A DNA stretch of 47,297 bases. Source: Candidatus Magasanikbacteria bacterium RIFOXYD2_FULL_41_14 (GTDB taxonomy: Bacteria > Patescibacteriota > Patescibacteriia > Magasanikbacterales > GWA2-37-8). How positions within the stretch are numbered: the first letter of the stretch is position 1; each line of letters opens with the position of its first letter. This document shows, piece after piece, positions 25,770 through 34,087 of this stretch. Location of the stretch: positions 1 to 47,297 of the forward strand of contig MFRE01000004.1 in NCBI GenBank assembly GCA_001784475.1, written 5' to 3'. The translations under genes were made by a program, and so were the position numbers. The notes under the pieces were generated by a model, which saw nothing but the letters and a program-made list of their open reading frames with translations, did not search any database and was not told the DNA's origin.

Positions 25770-27095
25770 TCAATCTATTTTAACTTCACCCTGTCTCAAA
25801 ATATTTATTGTATTTCCCACGACGCTTACAATCGTTGACGGCAGATTTTTTGGCAAAATTCCCGCGTCCACAATTGCGTCCGGTGCATTGTCAGCATTTT
25901 CAAAAATTTTAATCAGTTCTTGAGAATCATAAATTTCTCCCGCACCCGCTAAATTTGCCGAAGTGGCGACAAGCGGACACCCTAATTTTTTTGTTAAAGA
26001 TTGTAAAAATGAATCGGCACTTACTCTCACGGCGACAGTGCCATCTGGCGCCACGACACCGTTTGCCAATTTCCCCTCCCTTTGCAAAAAGGGGAAGGCG
26101 AGGGTGGGGTCTGATGCGGTCAATTCGCTCTCTCCCCCTTTCAAGGGGGAGATTAAGAGCGGGTCTCGCAATCGCTTATTACATAAATAATAAATATCGT
26201 CCAGAACACCTGATAAATTATTAAAAACATCAACATTATTATATCGTAAAATTTGATAACCATTTTGTTCTAAAAATTCTTTTCGTCTATTATCTTTTAA
26301 GGCATTTTTTTCATCAGAAAAATGAATATCGCCGTCTACTTCAACAATAATTTTAGAATCTGATTGATAAAAATCCGCGATATATGGACCAATACCGTGT
26401 TGTTGTCTAAATTTTAAACCACCTAATTTTTTATCTCTTAAACCATTCCACAAAATCTTTTCTGCCTTGGTTTGATCTTTACGTAAACTTTGACGTAATG
26501 ATTTTGTGCGGAAAAAAGCTGCCAAGCGAAACCCCACCCCCGCCCTCCCCTTTTTGCAAAGGGAGGGGGCATTGCCGTTTCCGCACCCTGAAAGACAAGT
26601 TCGTGCTGCATTGCCGTTTCCGCACCCTGAAAGACAAGTTCGTGCTGCATTGCCGTTTCCTCCCTCTGACAAGGGGGGGGCGAGAAGGGGGGCTCGCGTT
26701 TCACCGTCGCCTTCTCCCCCTGCCAGGGAGGAGATTGAGAGGGGGGCTCGCGTTTCACCGTCGCCTTCTCCCCCTGCCAGGGGGGAGATTGAGAGGGGGG
26801 CTCGCACATCATACTCACCTACCATCGTCAAAGCACCCGGCCAATATTTTTGCGCCAAATTATCTAACGTCGTATTCCACTTTAAATATTTTTTCGCCAT
26901 TTTAATATCCGGCACAACTACAAGCAACGGCTTATCGCCTACCCGCCCCTTAATCGCAAAAATTTTATCCACCGCGGATTGATTCGTAGCGTCACAACCC
27001 AAACCATACGACGTTTCAGTGGGGAAAATAACCACTTTACCAGATTTCACCAAATCAATAATTTGATTTATTTTTTTAGCTTCTACAATATTCAT
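25770..27095 (-). CDS. tsaC: TsaC/Sua5 (YrdC) threonylcarbamoyl-AMP synthase interrupted by a DUF559 endonuclease-like domain
   Basis: 441 residues against about 190-210 for TsaC. The enzyme makes threonylcarbamoyl-AMP for t6A modification of ANN-decoding tRNAs. The first YrdC half is residues 1-95 (FPTETSYGLGCDA, KGRVGDKPLLVVV, YWPGALTMV). The second half is about 345-441 (VVAPDGTVAVRV, LVATSANLAGAGE, LPSTIVSV). Between them, at a loop between beta strands, lie about 250 extra residues. Residues 97-185 are Gly/Pro-rich translations of PE2 and of 54-bp and 39-bp tandem repeats. Residues 191-305 are a complete DUF559 domain (RKDQTKAEKILWNGLR, LKFRQQHGIGPYIADFY, IIVEVDGDIH, LRYNNVDVF). Residues 308-343 are again PE2-derived. 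The frame is uninterrupted throughout. ATG at 27095. Confidence 0.92.
   Translation of the reverse strand: MNIVEAKKINQIIDLVKSGKVVIFPTETSYGLGCDATNQSAVDKIFAIKGRVGDKPLLVVVPDIKMAKKYLKWNTTLDNLAQKYWPGALTMVGEYDVRAPLSISPLAGGEGDGETRAPLSISSLAGGEGDGETRAPLLAPPLSEGGNGNAARTCLSGCGNGNAARTCLSGCGNGNAPSLCKKGRAGVGFRLAAFFRTKSLRQSLRKDQTKAEKILWNGLRDKKLGGLKFRQQHGIGPYIADFYQSDSKIIVEVDGDIHFSDEKNALKDNRRKEFLEQNGYQILRYNNVDVFNNLSGVLDDIYYLCNKRLRDPLLISPLKGGESELTASDPTLAFPFLQREGKLANGVVAPDGTVAVRVSADSFLQSLTKKLGCPLVATSANLAGAGEIYDSQELIKIFENADNAPDAIVDAGILPKNLPSTIVSVVGNTINILRQGEVKID
26070..26810 (-). mobile_element. in-frame insertion in tsaC: PE2/tandem repeats flanking a DUF559 domain
   Basis: This block splits the YrdC fold. A DUF559 (very-short-patch-repair-like, PD-(D/E)XK) domain occupies about 26180-26525, with the acidic/Lys-type motif area EVDGDIH and FRQQHGIGPYIADF intact. 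PE2 palindromes lie on both sides (26070-26165 and 26530-26670). It looks like an inserted nuclease cassette that kept the host reading frame. No transposase and no clear target-site duplication are visible, so mobility is inferred. Confidence 0.6.
26571..26660. repeat. 39-bp tandem repeat inside tsaC
   Basis: Unit begins ATTGCCGTTTCCGCACCCTG and repeats at 26571 and 26610, with a third partial copy at 26649. The period of 39 bp is 13 codons and gives GNGNAARTCLSGC twice in the protein. Confidence 0.9.
26693..26815. repeat. 54-bp tandem repeat inside tsaC
   Basis: Unit begins CTCGCGTTTCACCGTCGCC at 26693 and again at 26747, with a truncated third at 26801. The 54-bp period equals 18 codons; each copy contains a CCCCCTGCCAGGG(A/G)GGAG palindrome (PE2-like). 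The two units differ at only one or two positions. Confidence 0.9.
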
Positions 27096-27164
27096 AATAA
27101 TCGCAAATTGTTAATTTCAAATTTCAAAATCACTAATTAGCACTTTGCAATTTAAAATTAGAAA

Positions 27165-28241
27165 TTATCGTTTTAACCACTTTAAATACGCCTCCACCAA
27201 CCCCTCCAAATCCCCTTCTAACACTCCACGGTCATCAGCCGTCTCATAATCCGTGCGCAAATCTTTTACCAGATGATACGGGTGCAACACATATGATCGA
27301 ATTTGATTACCCCATTCGGCGGATTTATATTCTCCGCGCAAATCTTGTTTTTCTTTAGCCAAGCGTTCCAATTCCAAACGGTGCAATTTCGCTTTCAAAA
27401 CTTTCATGGCATTTTCTTTGTTTTGTTGTTGACTGCGTTCATTTTGGCATGACACCGTAATATTGGTCGGCAAATGCACAATCCGCACCGCGCTATAAGT
27501 CGTATTTACCGACTGCCCGCCTTTGCCACCGCTCATAAAGGTGTCAATCCGCAAATCTTTCGGATCAATTTCAACTTCCACATTATCCGGCAATTCCGGT
27601 AAAACTTCCACCAGCGCGAACGAGGTATGACGCATTTTTTCCGCGTCAAACGGCGAAATTCGCACCAGACGATGCACGCCGTGCTCGGATTTTAAATTTC
27701 CAAACGCATACCGACCAGATACCCTAAACATAATGGATTTATAACCGGCCTCGGCGCCACGCGCTTCGTCTAAAATTTCCGCTTTCCATTTTTTATTTTC
27801 ACAAAAACGCGCGTACATGCGAAATAGCATCTCCGCCCAATCTTGCGCTTCGGTTCCGCCGCTACCGGAATGAATTGCCACGATCGCGTTACTGTTATCG
27901 TACGGCCCATTCAAAAGCAAAGACAATTCATATTTTTCAAATTCTTTTTGCAACTCAGTTGTCTGTTTTTCAATTTCCGCTGATAGTGATTCGTCGCCTG
28001 ACTCGGATAACTCCACCAAATCCTTCACGCGTTTTTCCAAATCTTCCCATTTATCAATTTCACTTTTCAAATCCTGATAATCTTGCGAAACGGTTTTGGC
28101 GGTTTTCTGGTCAGCCCAAAAATTAGACGCGTTCATCATTTCGGCCAATTGTGCCATTTTGTTTTTCAAATCTGGCAATTTCAAAAGCGCCATCGCTTCG
28201 GAAATTTTTTGTTGGAGAGTTTTTAATTGTTCTTGAGACAT
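27165..28241 (-). CDS. prfB: peptide chain release factor 2
   Basis: RF2 releases peptides at UAA/UGA. The class-I catalytic GGQ loop is SGGKGGQSVN, with the downstream TTYSAVRIVHLPT. The domain order (N-terminal coiled coil, decoding domain, GGQ domain) is complete in about 358 residues. The ATG at 28241 (MSQEQL) is chosen; the longer TTG start at 28262 would only translate the end of a PE1 repeat. No in-frame TGA with a slippery site is present near codon 25, so the usual prfB programmed +1 frameshift is absent. Presence of RF2 fits the use of TGA as a stop here. Confidence 0.96.
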   Translation of the reverse strand: MSQEQLKTLQQKISEAMALLKLPDLKNKMAQLAEMMNASNFWADQKTAKTVSQDYQDLKSEIDKWEDLEKRVKDLVELSESGDESLSAEIEKQTTELQKEFEKYELSLLLNGPYDNSNAIVAIHSGSGGTEAQDWAEMLFRMYARFCENKKWKAEILDEARGAEAGYKSIMFRVSGRYAFGNLKSEHGVHRLVRISPFDAEKMRHTSFALVEVLPELPDNVEVEIDPKDLRIDTFMSGGKGGQSVNTTYSAVRIVHLPTNITVSCQNERSQQQNKENAMKVLKAKLHRLELERLAKEKQDLRGEYKSAEWGNQIRSYVLHPYHLVKDLRTDYETADDRGVLEGDLEGLVEAYLKWLKR

Positions 28242-28250
28242 AATATTGGC

Positions 28251-28357
28251 TGTCATCCCCAACTTGATTGGGGATCCAGAAATTTAACCACGCGACTGGA
28301 TTCCCGCTTTCACCCCAAGGGCACTTGTCGCTTCGCTCGGGCGCGCGGGAATGACAA
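28251..28357. repeat. PE1 paired repeat upstream of prfB
   Basis: Left palindrome TGTCATCCCCAACTTGATTG-GGGATCCAG; right palindrome with the enlarged arm ATTCCCGCTTTCACCCCAAG ... GCGCGCGGGAATGACA. The right part matches the copy inside ksgA with a single difference over about 64 bp, suggesting recent copying. Confidence 0.9.
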
Positions 28358-28364
28358 AATTTAA

Positions 28365-28856
28365 TTAAAAAATCTTATCTGCCCCCACCGTAATAAGTAA
28401 TGTCAACACTCCCGAAATCGCGATGCCCAGTAAAATATATGGCCAGGATTTTTTAAAGGGAATGCCAAAAATAAAAGCCGTGAGCGCCCCCGACCACGCG
28501 CCGGTCATAGGCAAAGGAATACCGATAAAAACCACTAACCCCCACAAACCATATTTTTGATGCGGACCTTCAAATTTTTTCTGCACGCCTGCCAAATAAT
28601 CCGCCCAGTCCTTGCCCCAACTGCCAGCGCGTTTGTTTACCCAATCGTGAAAATGTTTTGCGTTCGCGGCAATTAAAAAAGCGGGCACCACGTTCCCGGC
28701 TACAGCGAGTAAATACACTTCCCAGACCGGCAATTTATACGCCAAAATTCCCACTGGCAAGGCCAAACGTAATTCCCCGAGCGGTGTCATCGCCAACAAA
28801 AATGTCGCGAGCTCAGGCGGAAATTGCGAAAAAAAACTTATAATGGCTTGGGTCAT
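28365..28856 (-). CDS. COG2426 small membrane protein (putative small multidrug export family)
   Basis: 163 residues with about four TM segments. Characteristic blocks are PPELATFLLAMTPLGELRLALPVGI near the N-terminus and VVFIGIPLPMTGAWSGALTA in the second half. The repeated P-G-E-L-R and P-L-P-M-T-G-A motifs mark the family. It is annotated as small multidrug export, but the transported substrate is not established. It lies directly upstream of prfB on the same strand. Confidence 0.85.
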   Translation of the reverse strand: MTQAIISFFSQFPPELATFLLAMTPLGELRLALPVGILAYKLPVWEVYLLAVAGNVVPAFLIAANAKHFHDWVNKRAGSWGKDWADYLAGVQKKFEGPHQKYGLWGLVVFIGIPLPMTGAWSGALTAFIFGIPFKKSWPYILLGIAISGVLTLLITVGADKIF

Positions 28857-28881
28857 ACCTTAATTGAATATATTTCGCGAT

Positions 28882-29730
28882 TTATAAAACAAATTTCTTC
28901 TCCACCGGAATAAGCGCCTTGGGCTCATCAATCGCTTCGTGGCTATCATCTGCTTCGCAAATAATTGCTTGAACCCCGCTCAAAATAACATCAGATTTCC
29001 CATCACCATTAATATCTTGATAACGACTGGCCAAGGTGCCGTTGGAATAAATCTCGCCACAATTCCTTTGTCCATATTTTTTGTAATTATCCGGCGCCCA
29101 TCTTATGTCCGGGTTAAAATCAACCGCTTCGGTTTCAAGCAAAAAATTTAAAGAATCGTTTTTTATTTCGTACAGGTGAAAAAAACCATGTCCGGCATGA
29201 GTCAAACCATAGACTTCCAAAAAAGTGGCGCCGACATCATTTAAATTCATAAACTTGGCGGACAAAATAGCCTGCTCCACTGGCGGATTGCTAATATTTA
29301 GCCATTTGATATTACCATCTTTAATTTTACCAACAGACAAATCTTCCCACCAGTCTTCTCTTTGGCTTATCTCCACCAATAAATATTCTCGGTCTGACGT
29401 GTATGCGATTTTAACATTCTCTACGCCAGTGGGATTATCCAGCATTACGCTATTTAGTGCGGCGCTTTGTATGGATTGAGGCGCCACCCCACTAAAAAGA
29501 AGACAAAATAAAATAACAGACCACAATTTTATGACTCCGCTCTTTTCCGGTTTTACTCCATTCTTATATATCGCCCATACGCTATCGGCATATTCTTTTT
29601 TCGGTGGCCCATATTTAATCACCGCCTCTTTCCAATCTCTCCACAATCTTTTATTTTCAGTGGTGGTACCCTGCGCTTTATGATACAACCATCTAACTCC
29701 CCAAAACACACTATCTTTTACGCTTTCCAC
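28882..29730 (-). CDS. C-terminal part of a frameshifted lytic transglycosylase-like protein
   Basis: 282 codons opening with GTG at 29730; no ATG or ribosome site supports an independent start. The first about 60 residues (VKDSVFWGVRWLYHKAQG, WRDWKEAVIKYGPP, YADSVWAIYKNG) are the typical second half of a lysozyme-like/SLT domain whose first half is encoded by the adjacent frame (29718-30797). Then come a hydrophobic segment (LWSVILFCLLFSGVA) and a beta-rich region ending with a Ca-loop, DINGDGKSDVILSG, of the FG-GAP kind. Adding one A in the AAA run near 29731-29738 would join both frames into one protein of about 640 residues. Confidence 0.65.
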   Translation of the reverse strand: MESVKDSVFWGVRWLYHKAQGTTTENKRLWRDWKEAVIKYGPPKKEYADSVWAIYKNGVKPEKSGVIKLWSVILFCLLFSGVAPQSIQSAALNSVMLDNPTGVENVKIAYTSDREYLLVEISQREDWWEDLSVGKIKDGNIKWLNISNPPVEQAILSAKFMNLNDVGATFLEVYGLTHAGHGFFHLYEIKNDSLNFLLETEAVDFNPDIRWAPDNYKKYGQRNCGEIYSNGTLASRYQDINGDGKSDVILSGVQAIICEADDSHEAIDEPKALIPVEKKFVL

Positions 29731-30797
29731 TTTAGTTTAGCATCGTATTTAAGAGGAATTAATTTACTATTATGAATCCAACTTTCACGCAATTCGCCCC
29801 TAAGGGTTAAAATTGACGGGTCGCCTGTATTACCGACCTGCATAACATTAGCGCCAGCGTCAGTGTCATAGCCCATCCTGCTCTCTTGAAAGATCAAGGC
29901 CTTTACCAGATTTGGATCTAACGGCTCAGGAGGCGGATCGGTGTCTTTGCCAAACTCACCATTCCAATATGAGACAACCTCAGATATTACGTCATCGTAG
30001 CGATTATAATCCTCATTATTTAAAATACCTTTGTGGGTATAACGAACTAACGGCTTGCCACTTCCGCCATCGTCGAAAACAAATTTTATTTCCATCTTTT
30101 TTAATAACGGGTCATTGTCGGCGTATAATTCCAAATTGTGTTTATCTTTTTTTAAATTTACTTGCTTGTTAAATTCGTGTTCTTTGCCTTTTCTAACTTT
30201 GCCGCACCAATACCAGTCCTTATGTGAATTTTTATTTTCATTCTCTTCCACTTTTCCGTCAATTACAAGTTTGATATCCTGATCGTCTCGACCTATCTTG
30301 TCGGTTTTGGCGATGATGCTTATCTCTTTTACGGCAAAATCAAATAAGACACAACTTATCCACGGCCTCCTGTCACCTATTTCCGCCACATTACTTAATG
30401 GAGTATAACTTATTTTATCTTTATCACTTTTCTCAAGCTGCATTATGCGAATATTTTCTAACACGGGATTTTCGTCCGGCTTAAAAGAAAGGGTATGCTT
30501 GCCTGCGTTTAATTTAACTGCAATCAGTACAATTTTTGATAAACCATTAAGTTCGTTGCCGTTCCATATGGCCGCTACATCGCGATCATTGCTGGTTGAA
30601 ATATAAACACGAGAATTATCTAAAAATAAATCCAAATCGTCGTCTTTAAAAAACGCTCTTAATTTTTTAAAATTCTGCCACCAACTTTTAGCGCGAGCGG
30701 TTATCTCAATTAAAAATATACCGGCTTCAACTTCGAAATAATAATTAAAATCGCCGGTCAATTGCTTGTTAATTTTTTCTTGACTAACTATCTTCAT
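29718..30797 (-). CDS. N-terminal part of a frameshifted lytic transglycosylase-like protein
   Basis: 359 residues from ATG at 30797. The first about 270 residues have two beta-rich segments with paired motifs (WWQNFKKLRAFFKDDDLDLFLD and IKLVIDGKVEENENKNSHKD), probably carbohydrate-binding-like modules. Residues about 300-340 start an SLT domain: DPNLVKALIFQESRMGYDTD, with the catalytic Glu in FQES, then VMQVGNTGDP. The frame ends at 29718 in the middle of this domain, while the missing half continues in another frame. This could be a sequencing error, a pseudogene or a genuine frameshift. Murein cleavage is the family role. Its own promoter lies at 30807-30835. Confidence 0.7.
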   Translation of the reverse strand: MKIVSQEKINKQLTGDFNYYFEVEAGIFLIEITARAKSWWQNFKKLRAFFKDDDLDLFLDNSRVYISTSNDRDVAAIWNGNELNGLSKIVLIAVKLNAGKHTLSFKPDENPVLENIRIMQLEKSDKDKISYTPLSNVAEIGDRRPWISCVLFDFAVKEISIIAKTDKIGRDDQDIKLVIDGKVEENENKNSHKDWYWCGKVRKGKEHEFNKQVNLKKDKHNLELYADNDPLLKKMEIKFVFDDGGSGKPLVRYTHKGILNNEDYNRYDDVISEVVSYWNGEFGKDTDPPPEPLDPNLVKALIFQESRMGYDTDAGANVMQVGNTGDPSILTLRGELRESWIHNSKLIPLKYDAKLKWKA

Positions 30798-30806
30798 ACG
30801 ACTGTT

Positions 30807-30835
30807 ATTATACCTAACTATGGCGAAAATAGCAA
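30807..30835 (-). promoter_or_regulatory. sigma70-type promoter for the transglycosylase-like gene
   Basis: On minus: TTGCTA (30835-30830), a 17-nt spacer, then TATAAT (30812-30807). Initiation near 30800 would leave almost no leader before the ATG at 30797, so transcription may give a nearly leaderless mRNA. Confidence 0.5.
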
Positions 30836-30915
30836 AAAATAAAACTGCATTAATTTTAATACAAAAATGTGCGTTTTTGTATTAAAAAAATTACACCCTG
30901 ATAATTTATATAACA

Positions 30916-30938
30916 AAAACGAGCTAAAAACCCGTTTT
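30916..30938 (-). terminator. terminator of the toxin-antitoxin unit
   Basis: AAAACGGG (30938-30931) pairs with CTCGTTTT (30923-30916) around a short T-rich loop, followed on minus by TTTTTG. It lies 18 nt after the RelE-like stop. Confidence 0.6.
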
Positions 30939-30955
30939 CTTATATTTTATCGCCA

Positions 30956-31198
30956 TCAAGCCAACCCCTGATAAGTATTTTCATCACGCCGACGAATTTC
31001 GTAAACAATATTTTCCGCGTTGCGACGTTTAAAAATTATTCGAAAATTACCAACGCGTAAACGGCATAAATTACCACCGGCTAACTTTTTTATGTCTAAT
31101 CCTGCTAAATTATTCACAATCAATAATTCCAACGCTTCTGCCAAAGCAATACGGTCGGTCACGGATAATTTCTTAAATAATTTTTTAATCTTGTCCAT
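30956..31198 (-). CDS. RelE/ParE-family toxin
   Basis: 80 residues: an N-terminal helix pair (KKLFKKLSVTDRIALAEALELLI) followed by the RelE-type beta sheet (LAGGNLCRLRVGNFRIIFKR, then ENIVYEIRRRDENTY). The LCRLRVGNFRIIFK segment matches the core of RelE toxins, which cleave mRNA on the ribosome; ParE toxins of the same fold target gyrase. It begins one nucleotide after the antitoxin stop, as usual for TA pairs. Confidence 0.85.
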   Translation of the reverse strand: MDKIKKLFKKLSVTDRIALAEALELLIVNNLAGLDIKKLAGGNLCRLRVGNFRIIFKRRNAENIVYEIRRRDENTYQGLA

Positions 31199-31199
31199 T

Positions 31200-31436
31200 T
31201 TAAGCGGACTTTAAAATTTTCAATAATTTTTTAGCCGGAATGCCTTGACCGCGATTGTCGCGCTTGGCGTCAAACACGCTGATATAATTATCCTCGTCGT
31301 CCAAAGACAACGGCCGGATAACCAAAAAATCATCCTGCGGTATCATGGCGAAGTGATTGGTTTTAAACTGATCGCGCCAGTGTTTTGGCAAAGTGATTTG
31401 GCCTTTGCTGGTGGTTTTTTGAACAGTGGTTTCCAT
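31200..31436 (-). CDS. AbrB/SpoVT-family antitoxin
   Basis: 78 residues. The N-terminal swapped-hairpin DNA-binding domain is evident (QKTTSKGQITLPKHWRDQF, the K-G-Q-I-T-L-P signature). The C-terminal part (SVFDAKRDNRGQGIPAKKLL) would bind and neutralise the toxin. AbrB-type antitoxins normally repress their own operon; a 10-bp inverted repeat lies at the start point of its promoter (31508-31536). Confidence 0.88.
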   Translation of the reverse strand: METTVQKTTSKGQITLPKHWRDQFKTNHFAMIPQDDFLVIRPLSLDDEDNYISVFDAKRDNRGQGIPAKKLLKILKSA

Positions 31437-31458
31437 AGGATAAAATTATTAATAGATT

Positions 31459-31494
31459 ATCATTGCGAGCCCCACAGGGGCATGGCAATCTAAC
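31459..31494. repeat. PE1-like variant in the TA leader
   Basis: ATCATTGCGAGCCCCACAGG-GGCATGGCAAT is a palindromic element with arms ATTGC(C/G)A...and a CCCC/GGGG centre. It sits in the transcribed leader between the TA promoter and the antitoxin start. Confidence 0.55.
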
Positions 31495-31507
31495 ATTAAA
31501 TAATTAG

Positions 31508-31536
31508 TAAGAAAGTATTACTTTACTACTTTCTTA
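31508..31536. promoter_or_regulatory. candidate TA operator, 10-bp perfect inverted repeat
   Basis: TAAGAAAGTA (31508-31517), a 9-nt spacer, and TACTTTCTTA (31527-31536). It abuts the -10 box and covers the predicted start site near 31529. A further half-site TTTCTTAC lies within the spacer of the promoter (about 31548-31553). This fits autorepression by the AbrB-type antitoxin. Confidence 0.55.
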
Positions 31537-31564
31537 TTATAGCATATTTCTTACTTTTTGTCAA
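31536..31564 (-). promoter_or_regulatory. consensus sigma70 promoter for the TA operon
   Basis: On minus: TTGACA (31564-31559), a 17-nt spacer ending in TGC, then TATAAT (31541-31536). All consensus positions match and the -10 is extended. The leader to the antitoxin ATG is about 93 nt and contains the PE1-like variant. Confidence 0.85.
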
Positions 31565-31584
31565 GGACGATAAACGCAAGCAAA

Positions 31585-31616
31585 AAAAATAATCGACCGA
31601 GCGGTCGATTATTTTT
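31585..31616 (-). terminator. groL terminator (bidirectional)
   Basis: AAAAATAATCGACCG (31585-31599) and CGGTCGATTATTTTT (31602-31616) form a 15-bp perfect stem with a two-base apex and T tracts on both sides. It ends the groS-groL transcript and insulates the TA promoter just beyond. Confidence 0.85.
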
Positions 31617-31639
31617 GTGATTGTGTGAATAAATAATCC

Positions 31640-31740
31640 GCTCCCACCCCCTCTTACTCTCCCCCTCGGGCAGGTGGAGACAACGAACGGAAAACTCGCT
31701 AATTTTCCCGCCACAGGCGGGTCCGCCTCTGGCGGAGATA
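31640..31740. repeat. PE2-like sequence and two GGCGG palindromes downstream of groL
   Basis: CTCCCACCCCCTCTTACTCT with a CCCCCTCGGGCAGGTGGAG hairpin resembles PE2. Next to it are CCCGCC-ACA-GGCGGG (31707-31721) and TCCGCC-TCT-GGCGGA (31722-31736). These fill the 321-bp gap between antitoxin and groL, together with the terminator and promoter listed separately. Confidence 0.6.
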
Positions 31741-31757
31741 TTTACATTTTACATTTT

Positions 31758-33488
<1,731 letters not shown>

Positions 33489-33491
33489 TAA

Positions 33492-33797
33492 TTATTCAAC
33501 TATTGCTATGACGTCACTCTTGTCCTCTACCGCCCCCACGTACAATATCTTATACTCTACCTCATCACTACCACGCCCAACTTTTATTTCTTCACCACCC
33601 CATTTTTTGTATAAAACTTTTGCACCCACTTTTAATCCGAGTGCAACGATAGCTGGACCATTGCCCAAAGCGACAATCTCGCCTTCGGCTTTTTTTTCTT
33701 TATCAACTGTGTCCGGCAACACAATGCCAGAGGCAGTAATTTCCTCCTCCTTTTTTGGTTTGACCAAAATGCGGTCCCCCAGTGGTTTTATGTTCAT
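33492..33797 (-). CDS. groS: co-chaperonin GroES
   Basis: 101 residues. It caps the GroEL cavity. The opening [16 protein letters not shown], the mobile-loop region [20 protein letters not shown] and the closing strand [22 protein letters not shown] are all present. ATG at 33797; no Shine-Dalgarno motif is visible. First gene of the groS-groL pair, under the CIRCE-like operator at 33837-33863. Confidence 0.97.
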   Translation of the reverse strand: MNIKPLGDRILVKPKKEEEITASGIVLPDTVDKEKKAEGEIVALGNGPAIVALGLKVGAKVLYKKWGGEEIKVGRGSDEVEYKILYVGAVEDKSDVIAIVE

Positions 33798-33836
33798 AGA
33801 TATATAAATTAATTAACTTATTTTTAGATTTCTTGT

Positions 33837-33863
33837 TTATCACTCAATACTACTGAGTGATAA
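33837..33863. promoter_or_regulatory. CIRCE-like HrcA operator
   Basis: TTATCACTC-N9-GAGTGATAA, a perfect 9-bp inverted repeat with a 9-bp spacer. The classical CIRCE arm is TTAGCACTC, so one base per arm differs, symmetrically. It begins about 10 nt after the -10 box, in the position where HrcA represses chaperonin operons. The hrcA gene is not in this window. Confidence 0.85.
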
Positions 33864-33872
33864 GGTAATACC

Positions 33873-33900
33873 ATTTTACCAAAAAAACTGGCCCTGTCAA
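33873..33900 (-). promoter_or_regulatory. sigma70-type promoter of groS-groL
   Basis: On minus: TTGACA (33900-33895), a 16-nt spacer, TAAAAT (33878-33873). Initiation would fall just before or at the edge of the CIRCE-like repeat. Confidence 0.75.
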
Positions 33901-33924
33901 GCATGGTTTATACACCATTTATCC

Positions 33925-34080
33925 ACAGGGCTCTGTCCCGCTTTGTGGTACTACGCCTGTAAACTACTATCAGTATATGCAGTATTGGCAATTTATGGTG
34001 CGTAGCGCAACGTAGCACCACGCCCTGTAAACTAATTTACGGCATAGCATAGCAAAGCCGGGCCCTGTAAAATTGGCTAA
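33925..34080. repeat. cluster of short palindromes and CCTGTAAA repeats
   Basis: GGTGCGTAGCG-CAA-CGTAGCACC (about 33998-34020) is a hairpin. GTGGTACTACG (about 33945) mirrors CGTAGCACCAC. The motif GCC(C)TGTAAA occurs three times (about 33951, 34022, 34060). No open reading frame is visible. Nothing else was recognised in this part of the 424-bp gap 33798-34221. Confidence 0.5.
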
Positions 34081-34087
34081 ATATAGC

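Noticed and set aside
26070-26810. Intein in TsaC
   Set aside because: No N-terminal Cys/Ser block and no C-terminal His-Asn-(Cys/Ser/Thr) junction; DUF559 is not a splicing domain, and the flanks are repeat-derived linkers.
26571-26815. CRISPR array
   Set aside because: Repeats are directly tandem (39 and 54 bp) with no unique spacers, lie in a coding frame, and no cas genes are near.
26438-26982. Plus- and minus-strand small ORFs over the tsaC insert
   Set aside because: They are shadows of the repeats, which are open in several frames; composition is only repeat-derived Pro/Gly/Arg.
27165-28262. Programmed +1 frameshift in prfB
   Set aside because: The frame is continuous from the start, without an in-frame TGA near codon 25.
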